Source of the DNA: CAYTZO01 sp964442525
GTDB lineage: Bacteria; Patescibacteriota; Microgenomatia; UBA10105; UBA927
Direction: 5' to 3'
Assembly (NCBI GenBank): GCA_964442525.1
Contig: CAYTZO010000026.1
Location: 1 to 11,818 of the forward strand
DNA: 11,818 nucleotides
The translations under genes and the position numbers were made by a program. Position 1 is the stretch's first letter. Each line of letters begins with the position of its first letter. Positions 6,001 to 11,818 of the stretch are shown here, piece after piece. A model generated the notes under the pieces. The model saw nothing but the letters and a program-made list of their open reading frames with translations, had not been told where the DNA came from and made no database searches.

Positions 6001-6645
6001 TTAGAGAGTGAGTTTGTCTTTCAGTTTCTCGAACAAGGACTGACTTATCACTTTTTTACGAACCAACTCCTCAAGCGTTTGGTACGGCCGGTTATCGATG
6101 ATTTTCTTTGCCGTCGCCGGCCCAACGCCGGGAAGACTATCCAGTTCAGAAGCTGTGGCCGTGTTTATAGAAATGCCCAAAGCGCTGGTGTTGCCTGAGC
6201 CTGGTGATCCTGGTCGGCTCACCGGAGAGGAATCGCCTTTTTTGGGAATATAGAGCTTGGCGCCATCCAAAAGTTTTGCGGCAAGATTGACACTCTGCCC
6301 TATTTTGTCCGTATCAGCTTCTTCTGAGAGTCCGCCGGCCGCCGCAATCGCATCTCCGATTCTTTTGCCCGACGGGATGGTGTAAACTCCCGGCTGACGC
6401 ACGGCACCCTCTACGTCAACAGTAACTGATGCCTCACTCACTCCCCCAACCTGTCCGCTTCCCGAGGCATCGAAAAACTGTATGGGTTCGGACCGACGGG
6501 ATGACCCCAAAAATAAGGCAACAGAAAGAGCAATGAAAAACAGGCTCCCGAGGCCTAAAATAACCGGGACTTTGAAATTCTCGACGCCGGCTAACGCGCG
6601 AGACAGCCAGGAGCTTTCCTGTAATGAGTCCTCGCTCCCCTCCAT
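6001..6645 (-). CDS. comEA: ComEA-like competence DNA receptor (SLBB and helix-hairpin-helix)
   Basis: A 214-residue membrane-anchored protein that binds double-stranded DNA on the cell surface and hands it to ComEC. Order of parts: short cytoplasmic N-terminus, transmembrane helix (about 26-47), linker, SLBB domain (about 73-134, with VDVEGAVRQPGVYTI), a Ser/Pro/Gly linker (136-156), and the C-terminal helix-hairpin-helix DNA-binding domain (158-214, with INTATASELDSLPGVGPATAKKII). Length and order fit the family. The ATG at 6645 is the first start after an in-frame TGA 15 bases upstream. The start lies inside the 55-bp sequence duplicated around the next gap, but the coding frame is not affected. 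No good Shine-Dalgarno is visible. It heads the comEA-comEC cluster. Confidence 0.94.
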   Translation of the reverse strand: MEGSEDSLQESSWLSRALAGVENFKVPVILGLGSLFFIALSVALFLGSSRRSEPIQFFDASGSGQVGGVSEASVTVDVEGAVRQPGVYTIPSGKRIGDAIAAAGGLSEEADTDKIGQSVNLAAKLLDGAKLYIPKKGDSSPVSRPGSPGSGNTSALGISINTATASELDSLPGVGPATAKKIIDNRPYQTLEELVRKKVISQSLFEKLKDKLTL

Positions 6646-6838
6646 AGACCCATTGAATCACATGATGAAAAAGAAGGAAAGCCNNNNNNNNNNNNNNNNN
6701 NNNNNNNNNNNNNNNNNNNNNNNNNNNNNNNNNNNNNNNNNNNNNNNNNNNNNNNNNNNNNNNNNNNNNNNNNNNNNNNNNNNTCCTCGCTCCCCTCCAT
6801 AGACCCATTGAATCACATGATGAAAAAGAAGGAAAGCC
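6629..6838. other. false scaffold gap with duplicated 55-bp flanks
   Basis: Bases 6629-6683 and 6784-6838 are identical for 55 bp on the two sides of 100 N (6684-6783). This is the signature of two contigs sharing one k-mer that the scaffolder did not merge. The true sequence most likely contains one copy and no gap, leaving about 160 bp between leuS and comEA. That interval has no clear gene: only an open run of about 46 codons after the leuS stop and a weak TTTTGT/ACAAAA hairpin. Confidence 0.93.
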
Positions 6839-6962
6839 GGTTTTCGCTCTTTTGTCCGGAAGACCCAACAAAATCAAAGCTGCCATTTGGAACGGGTAAA
6901 ATGGGAGTTACTTCGAGAAATCTCCATGCCTCTGCCGTTCCTCCGATCAACTGGTCAAGGAA

Positions 6963-9569
6963 TCAAACCACGAAGTTTATGATTCTTCCGGGAATGAAAA
7001 TAACCTTCTTGATCGGTTTGCCGTCGAGGTATTTTTGTACTTTCTCATCCTTTTTTGCCATCGTTTCTATATACTTTTGTATCAAACTTTCTTCCTTGCC
7101 AACTCCCAGGACTGCGCGGAGTTTTCCGTTTACCTGAACAATGACCTGGGCATTCTCCCCGGCAATCTTTGAAGCATCTCCCTTCGGCCACGGCTGAAGA
7201 TGGATGGATTGATCTATTTTGAATGTTTTATGCCCATGGAAATGTTGCCAAAGTTCTTCCGTAAGATGAGGCGCAAAAGGAGATAAAAGTTTCAGAAAAT
7301 CCCTGAGCTCATTTACCCCCACGCTGCCGCCGGCTTCGCCCACCAGATTCGTCCATTCCATCATGGTCGCAATTGCCGTATTGTATCTTCTTTTCCCGAT
7401 ATCATCGGTGACGCGGATTATGGCTTTCTGAAGAGCCGATGTAATCATGGCACTCGATGACGGTAACTGCTGATCCATCGCTTTCATCGCCATGCGCCAG
7501 ACCCGTCCAACCCATCGGTTCATCCCCTCCATAGCACTGTCCCTGAAATCTCCGCCCTGATCAAACGGTCCCATAAACATGAGATAGAGTCTTAATGCAT
7601 CAGACCCATACAATCTAATATATTGGTCGGGGCTTACAACGTTCCCTTTGCTTTTGCTCATCTTGGCTCCCTCTTTGATCACGAGCCCGTGGGCGTAAAA
7701 GTTCGGGAACGGTTCGTCAAAACCGAGGTATCCCCAATCATGGAGCGCCATCGTCACGAACCGGCTATACATAAGGTGCAAAACGCTATGTTCAGCTCCG
7801 CCGGTATACATCGAAACCGGCAGCCATTTTTGAGTAATAGCGGGATCCCATGGAAGATCAACGGTCTGGGGAGACAAAATTTTCGCAGATCGCTTCCCGC
7901 GCTTAGCAGCATCCTCGCGCATGGAGCGTGAGCCTGTTGCGCGTAGCGGATCAAGAAAATTTTCGTCGCCCCTGACTGATGGATATCGTAAAAAATACCA
8001 CGAACTATCAAGAAATGTATCAGATACATCTGTTTCTCGTACGGCCTTTCCGCCGCATCCGGGGCACGTCGTCTCGTAAAACTCTTTGTGCTTTGCAAGC
8101 GGCGCGATCCCGTCATCGCCGGGCCGGTAATCCGCAATTCGGGGCAAAAGAACGGGCAAGTCTTTAAGTTCGACTGCATACCATCCCGGCATTTCCGTAC
8201 GTTCCCCGCGACCCTCCGAGGCACATTTTTTGCAGTAAATCATCGGAATTGGCGGCCCCCAATAACGCTGTCTGGAGATAAGCCAATCGCGCAAATGATA
8301 TGTCGTCTTCCGTTCTCCAATCCCTTTTTCTACAATCCAATTGACGATTTCAGCGATCAAATCAACCGAAATTTTTCTATCACTAAACGGTCCTGAGTGC
8401 TGGAGTATCCCAGAGTTGGCATGGGCGTTTATTGGCTCCGCGGGATTAGTGCGGCTAACAACTTCTTTAAGCGCAATCTTGTATTTTTTTGCAAATGCCC
8501 AGTCGCGAGGATCATGACTCGAACAACGGATGATTCCGGTTCCAAATTCCATCAGGGCAAAATTGGCAAGCCAAACCGGCATTTCTGCGCCGGAAAACGG
8601 GTCAATCACCACCCGCCCCGTAAATATTCCTTCTTTTTCATCTGCTTTCGTGCTGTTATTTTTCTTAGTAATTTTATACTGTTTAATATAGTTTAAAATT
8701 TCTTTTTCGTGTACAGTATCTTTCACGAGCCTTGGAACCACCGGATGATCCGGCGCTATCACCAGGAATGTATCTGCCCAGAGCCAAGCCGGGAATGCAC
8801 TAAAAGCATCGAGTGTGAGATCCAGATCCTTTACCTCATGATGAACAATAACCCCATCCTTTTTCCCGATCCAATTCCTTTGAGCAATCAAAACCTTCTC
8901 TGACCAGTTGAGGCTAAAAGTGTTTTGCAGCAGTTTTTCCGCATATGCGGTAATACGGAAAAACCATTGCTCCAGGGATCTTTTCTCTACATTATTCCCG
9001 CATCTCTCGCATTTCCCATCAATGACCTGTTCATCCGCCAAAACCGTCTTATCTTTCGGACACCAATTGACACTCCCCGTTCCTCTGTACGCAAGTCCGT
9101 GTTTAAACATCTGGATAAACAACCATTGTGTCCACCGGTAATAGCCCGGATCATACGTTTCGACGGTCCTCCCCCAGTCAAACATACAGCCAATTTCGCG
9201 GAGCTGACGATAGAAGTTTTTCTCAGAAACTTTTGCCTGATCCATGGGGTGTTTACCGATTTTTAACGCGTAGTTTTCACTGTGGATGCCGAAGCCATCA
9301 AGTCCAATCGGTTCAAACACACTATATCCCTGCATGCGCTTAAACCGGCCAAAAATATCGCTGCCGGTAAACGCATACATGTTCCCGACATGGAGCCCCT
9401 CTGCCGATGGATACGGAAACATCATCAGGTTATAAAAAGGCCTTTTTGCACCATGAATATCAACTTCACTAAGCTTAGTATCAAACCAAAGGCGTTGCCA
9501 CTTAGACTCTATACTCTTGTGATCGTAAACAAGGTTCTTGCCCTGCGAAGCCGAAGGATTGACTTTCAT
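6963..9569 (-). CDS. leuS: leucyl-tRNA synthetase with palindromic insertion and degenerate editing site
   Basis: Cytosolic class Ia synthetase that charges tRNA-Leu with leucine. It has 868 residues, a normal length. The ATP-binding HIGH motif appears as HVGN (60-63) after FPYPSAEGL, and KMSKS is intact (636-640). Zn-ribbon-like cysteine pairs (CPKDK...CERCGNN; TTCPGCGGK) and an anticodon-binding C-terminus ending GRIINFVV are present. In the CP1 editing domain the Thr-rich motif TTRPDT is replaced by SAFPAW (257-262), while the Asp of HDxRD (353) remains. Residues about 534-566, between SSWYFLRYPS and KWLPVSMYTGG, are a basic insertion encoded by an inverted repeat. The ATG at 9569 is preferred over 9578 because a -10 box at 9584-9579 abuts the latter. 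The mRNA is probably near-leaderless; no Shine-Dalgarno is seen. Confidence 0.97.
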   Translation of the reverse strand: MKVNPSASQGKNLVYDHKSIESKWQRLWFDTKLSEVDIHGAKRPFYNLMMFPYPSAEGLHVGNMYAFTGSDIFGRFKRMQGYSVFEPIGLDGFGIHSENYALKIGKHPMDQAKVSEKNFYRQLREIGCMFDWGRTVETYDPGYYRWTQWLFIQMFKHGLAYRGTGSVNWCPKDKTVLADEQVIDGKCERCGNNVEKRSLEQWFFRITAYAEKLLQNTFSLNWSEKVLIAQRNWIGKKDGVIVHHEVKDLDLTLDAFSAFPAWLWADTFLVIAPDHPVVPRLVKDTVHEKEILNYIKQYKITKKNNSTKADEKEGIFTGRVVIDPFSGAEMPVWLANFALMEFGTGIIRCSSHDPRDWAFAKKYKIALKEVVSRTNPAEPINAHANSGILQHSGPFSDRKISVDLIAEIVNWIVEKGIGERKTTYHLRDWLISRQRYWGPPIPMIYCKKCASEGRGERTEMPGWYAVELKDLPVLLPRIADYRPGDDGIAPLAKHKEFYETTCPGCGGKAVRETDVSDTFLDSSWYFLRYPSVRGDENFLDPLRATGSRSMREDAAKRGKRSAKILSPQTVDLPWDPAITQKWLPVSMYTGGAEHSVLHLMYSRFVTMALHDWGYLGFDEPFPNFYAHGLVIKEGAKMSKSKGNVVSPDQYIRLYGSDALRLYLMFMGPFDQGGDFRDSAMEGMNRWVGRVWRMAMKAMDQQLPSSSAMITSALQKAIIRVTDDIGKRRYNTAIATMMEWTNLVGEAGGSVGVNELRDFLKLLSPFAPHLTEELWQHFHGHKTFKIDQSIHLQPWPKGDASKIAGENAQVIVQVNGKLRAVLGVGKEESLIQKYIETMAKKDEKVQKYLDGKPIKKVIFIPGRIINFVV
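7873..7967. repeat. palindromic element inserted in frame in leuS
   Basis: GACAAAATTTTC (7873-7884) and GAAAATTTTCGTC (7955-7967) form the outer arms with one extra base. GATC with GATC and GCGC with GCGC continue the pairing inward, and CGCGCA (7916-7921) pairs with TGCGCG (7938-7943) at the centre. The 95 bp encode a Lys/Arg-rich stretch that other leucyl-tRNA synthetases lack at this position, and the frame is kept. Confidence 0.72.
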
Positions 9570-9758
9570 AATGTGCATAGTATACTGGATTTAAGCTGCA
9601 AAANNNNNNNNNNNNNNNNNNNNNNNNNNNNNNNNNNNNNNNNNNNNNNNNNNNNNNNNNNNNNNNNNNNNNNNNNNNNNNNNNNNNNNNNNNNNNNNNN
9701 NNNAGCCGAAGGATTGACTTTCATAATGTGCATAGTATACTGGATTTAAGCTGCAAAA
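9549..9758. other. false scaffold gap with duplicated 55-bp flanks at the leuS start
   Basis: Bases 9549-9603 equal bases 9704-9758 over 55 bp on either side of 100 N (9604-9703). One copy is almost certainly an artefact of unmerged contig overlap. The second copy repeats the first leuS codons but is not another gene. Confidence 0.93.
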
Positions 9759-9761
9759 CAA
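9734..9761 (-). promoter_or_regulatory. promoter of leuS (seen whole in the right-hand contig copy)
   Basis: TTGTTT (9761-9756), a 16-base spacer and TATACT (9739-9734), five of six matches to the -10 consensus. The same -10 box is at 9584-9579 in the left copy, directly before the leuS start region. Transcription would begin about three bases before the ATG at 9569, predicting a nearly leaderless mRNA. Confidence 0.5.
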
Positions 9762-10403
9762 TAGCACTAACCACCCGATGGAAAACCGAACGCCTGAAAC
9801 TAATTTAAACCTATAGAAAGTCAAACAGCCGTTATTTTTCAGAAAAAGAAGAAAGAGGATCCAAAAAACCATTCAAAAACGCATAAAAATCGAATTTCTA
9901 CCTTCATTTGGCACAGCTTAAGAAGACCCAAAATTGTCAAAAATTTCTTTTCCAACAGCCCCTTCAGGAGCCTTAATAAAAATTTATCACCATTGTCGAT
10001 AGAGTGCTAACATAGTATAAGTCAATTTTTTTTGACTCTTTTATCCCATTATTTTATCTGTTTTTCCTCTACCCGCCTCTTTCAATGCTCAAAAAATGAA
10101 TTGTACTCGTAAATAAACTATAAGGATATTCACTGTTACCCACTATGGGATCTTATATGAAAATAGCCTATTGTAGCGCCATTTTTATTTTCCCATTTTT
10201 TTGTCAGAAGAATTTCTTTTTTCCGCAAAAAAGTAATGCCATTCAAACTATAATAGTCAAAAATTATTGATAAATGATTACCTTTGATTCCTTTAGTAAA
10301 GCAATATTTATTATGCGGTAATTCGTGAAAATATCATTTATTCCGCAAAAACCAATTTTTGTCCTCCCTATCTAACCAATACCCAAATATCTCAACCTTC
10401 CTC
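9759..10403. other. AT-rich intergenic region without a supported gene
   Basis: About 650 bp, clearly more AT-rich than the flanking genes and rich in T and A runs. It separates the divergent leuS and surface-protein loci. No reading frame here has coding character. It holds a possible plus-strand promoter (TTGTCG 9993-9998, 17-base spacer, TATAAG 10016-10021), a small hairpin AGTCAA/TTGACT (10020-10037) followed by CTTTT, two copies of TTCCGCAAAA exactly 120 bp apart (10221 and 10341), an inverted partner TGCGG near 10314, and ATAAATGAT / ATCATTTAT (about 10270 and 10332). No tRNA or CRISPR was recognised. Confidence 0.6.
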
Positions 10404-10446
10404 TTGACTGCGTTATTAATAAGGGATTAACTAAATGTATAGGAGG
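10404..10446 (+). promoter_or_regulatory. promoter and strong ribosome site of the SAM-domain / surface-protein locus
   Basis: TTGACT (10404-10409) matches five of six -35 bases; 17 bases later TTAACT (10427-10432) is a weak -10 box. AGGAGG (10441-10446) stands five bases before the ATG at 10452, one of the best Shine-Dalgarno sites in the window. Confidence 0.55.
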
Positions 10447-10451
10447 AAATT

Positions 10452-10940
10452 ATGATACAGAGATATTTGTCTAATGCTGCGTCGTATCTTGATATTTTGG
10501 AAATCTTATTTGTGCAGTTTCTCACCAGGAAAGGAGCGTCGGAAAAAACGCGGAGAAACTACAAAAGTGATATCCGTCATTTCCTTGGTTGGGCTCAACT
10601 GACGATCGAATCATCCGTGGGCACTGCTCCCAAAACCCACACTGAGTTTTTATCCTTTCTCACACCGACCGTAGTAGCAACGTACAAAACATATCTCCTC
10701 ACTAATCACGTACCCGTTGCTACGGTAAACCGGCGCCTTTCGACAATCCGAAACTTCTTCCGTTTTTGCAAGCAAGAAAATCTCATGAAGAAAAATCCTG
10801 CCGAATCCCTGGAGGGTATTTCCAGCGTCAATCTCATTGGCGAATTTGAAAAAAAATTAGCCCAGGACGGGGCATCGCCGCAAACGATCAGGCAATATGC
10901 ATACGACGTAAAGGAATTTCTTGCGTGGCTTGAACAGTAA
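10452..10940 (+). CDS. tyrosine-recombinase N-terminal (SAM-like core-binding) domain protein, no catalytic domain
   Basis: A 162-residue protein matching the DNA-binding N-terminal region of XerC/XerD-type recombinases. Residues about 17-118 form one complete domain: FVQFLTRKGASEKTRRNYKSDIRHFLGW, then VVATYKTYL and VATVNRRLSTIRNFFRF, the usual four-helix order. Residues about 126-162 start a second domain (EFEKKLAQDGASPQTIRQYAYDVKEFLAWLEQ) that breaks off at TAA. Its missing second half is the beginning of the next gene, in the +1 frame seven bases on. No catalytic Arg, His or Tyr region follows in either frame, so this is not a working integrase by itself. Either it is the first part of a frameshifted fusion with the surface protein or a separate small protein. 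DNA binding is possible by homology, but the domain may have become a protein-binding module. Confidence 0.75.
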   Translation: MIQRYLSNAASYLDILEILFVQFLTRKGASEKTRRNYKSDIRHFLGWAQLTIESSVGTAPKTHTEFLSFLTPTVVATYKTYLLTNHVPVATVNRRLSTIRNFFRFCKQENLMKKNPAESLEGISSVNLIGEFEKKLAQDGASPQTIRQYAYDVKEFLAWLEQ

Positions 10941-10947
10941 AGCACAT

Positions 10948-11818
10948 ATGGCTGACACCCCCGGTACCAAGTATGAAGAATATCTGATTGTGAAGGGGCT
11001 TTCGCCTGCGACGGTGAGCCGCAAACTCACCAGCGTCAATGCCTTCCTCAATTGGGTAAAACAGCGCGACAGCAGGGCACAAACGATAAAAAAAAGGTCA
11101 TATTTTCCCGTTGTCCTCGGATCGCTTCTTGGACTCATGCTGCTCGTGGTAATTGTTTTGGTAAATAAACAGTCCCAAGTGTTTAGGCTGCTCACGAGCC
11201 TCGCGCAAACGCAGCAAACTGCGTCAACCCCCAACTCGATCTCCCAGACCGCATCCGTCACCCCTTCGCCGGCCAGTACCAGCAGGGAAACTGCTTCTCC
11301 TTCCGCTTCGCCAACCATCCCGCTCTCCGTCGGGCCAAACGGAAGCCTTATTATCGCAGGTGATAACCCGAGCCTCGTCGCAAAAAGCGGGGCGTTCAAA
11401 ATCGAGGGCGCCGCGGTCACAATTGACACTTCCCCCTTTACCAGCGGTAACGTAACGGTCGCGCCCGACGGAGAAGGACAATTTCTCATCCGATCGAGCA
11501 CTTCAACGAATAATTCCGTCGATATCCGCAATGCAAATCTCACGACAGGCAGCCTAATCTATGGCAACGTCGGCAACAACAACCTTGGCTATGACTTTTT
11601 ACGCTTTACCAACGGCCAAGATAATAAGCTTCACTTCTCCGTTGACGCCTCCGGCAATACCTACGTCGGCGGAAATGCCACGGTGGTAGGCAAGCTTCTG
11701 ACCAATGAAATCAAAGCACGGGATGCTTCTGCACTCCTTCTTGACAGCCCCATCACGTTTGCCGGTGCCGGCACGATATCGACAACCAACGGCAACTTAA
11801 ACCTCGAGCCCAATGGCA
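10948..11818 (+). CDS. membrane-anchored fibre-like surface protein with partial SAM-like N-terminus, cut by window edge
   Basis: The frame is open for 290 codons from the ATG at 10948 to the window end. Residues 8-40 (KYEEYLIVKGLSPATVSRKL, then VNAFLNWVKQRD) are the second half of a recombinase core-binding domain, completing the one left unfinished by the previous gene. A basic KKR (48-50) precedes a transmembrane helix (about 53-72), which predicts the N-terminus inside and the rest outside. Residues about 80-130 are a Ser/Thr/Pro-rich stalk, followed by a beta-rich Gly/Asn/Thr region with FLRFTNGQDNKLHFSVDASG, GNTYVGGNATVVGKL and TNGNLNLEPNG. These resemble shaft repeats of phage tail fibres and large surface proteins. 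No Shine-Dalgarno precedes the ATG, so translation may depend on the upstream gene by coupling or frameshifting. Function is unknown; adhesion or a cell-surface stalk is inference. Confidence 0.72.
   Translation, partial: MADTPGTKYEEYLIVKGLSPATVSRKLTSVNAFLNWVKQRDSRAQTIKKRSYFPVVLGSLLGLMLLVVIVLVNKQSQVFRLLTSLAQTQQTASTPNSISQTASVTPSPASTSRETASPSASPTIPLSVGPNGSLIIAGDNPSLVAKSGAFKIEGAAVTIDTSPFTSGNVTVAPDGEGQFLIRSSTSTNNSVDIRNANLTTGSLIYGNVGNNNLGYDFLRFTNGQDNKLHFSVDASGNTYVGGNATVVGKLLTNEIKARDASALLLDSPITFAGAGTISTTNGNLNLEPNG

Noticed and set aside
6434..6886. Reading frames running through the N gaps (6434-6886, 6482-6802, 9282-9749, 9591-9872)
   Set aside because: They exist only because N and the duplicated 55-bp flanks are read through; nothing coding remains after merging.
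6963..6965. UGA read as glycine (the genetic code of some CPR lineages)
   Set aside because: leuS ends at UGA exactly where the family ends, and argH, comEC and the others also use ordinary stops without in-frame UGA, so the standard bacterial code fits.
9704..9758. Apparent direct repeat and second copy of the leuS start
   Set aside because: An exact 55-bp duplicate across an N gap is an assembly overlap, not a biological repeat.
9759..9872. Possible small hydrophobic protein upstream of leuS on the minus strand (start at 9872)
   Set aside because: Once the gap is merged it runs into the leuS start in another frame and ends soon; no ribosome site and low-complexity AT-rich coding.
9759..10451. 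CRISPR array or tRNA in the AT-rich region
   Set aside because: No regularly spaced repeats and no cloverleaf arms or T-loop sequence were seen.
10452..10940. Functional XerC/XerD integrase or mobile element
   Set aside because: No catalytic Arg...His-x-x-Arg...Tyr domain follows in any frame and no attachment-site repeats or transposase were found.

Overview
The window looks like a metagenome-assembled scaffold from a small-genome bacterium of the Candidate Phyla Radiation, most likely Microgenomates-like. This is inference. It rests on the style of the leucyl-tRNA synthetase, short hydrophobic Com proteins, weak or missing Shine-Dalgarno sites at several genes, in-frame palindromic DNA inside housekeeping genes, and a membrane-anchored fibre-like surface protein. 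No 16S or ribosomal marker is present. There are three 100-N scaffold gaps. Two of them (6684-6783 and 9604-9703) are flanked by identical 55-bp copies, so they are almost certainly unmerged k-mer overlaps and the DNA is continuous there. The gap at 2971-3070 has no such overlap and may hide real sequence.

Layout. (1) Positions 1-2961, minus strand: an arginine biosynthesis operon, argH then argG, overlapping by 31 bp. A consensus-like promoter precedes it, followed by a roughly 250-nt structured leader. The last part of the leader has the hallmarks of a T-box riboswitch: an antiterminator with a UGGNACC bulge, and a mutually exclusive terminator that also buries the argH ribosome binding site. 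(2) 3087-3630, minus: a hotdog-fold thioesterase with a promoter that predicts a leaderless mRNA. (3) 3808-6645, minus: a DNA-uptake cluster of comEA, a ComEC membrane-channel gene and a separate gene for the ComEC metallo-beta-lactamase domain. The channel gene carries about 100 extra hydrophilic residues encoded partly by large inverted repeats. (4) 6963-9569, minus: leuS, with an in-frame palindromic insertion and a degenerate editing site. (5) 9759-10451: an AT-rich region without a convincing gene. (6) 10452-11818, plus: two adjoining reading frames in different phases that together read as tandem tyrosine-recombinase DNA-binding (SAM-like) domains, then a transmembrane helix and a Ser/Thr/Pro-rich, fibre-like exported region running off the window. 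No recombinase catalytic domain is seen.

The argHG leader would tie arginine synthesis to tRNA charging. ComEA would bind incoming double-stranded DNA, the ComEC channel would move one strand across the membrane, and the metallo-beta-lactamase protein may process DNA outside. The last locus is the most unusual architecture and, with the T-box and the in-frame palindromes, the best candidate for something undescribed.
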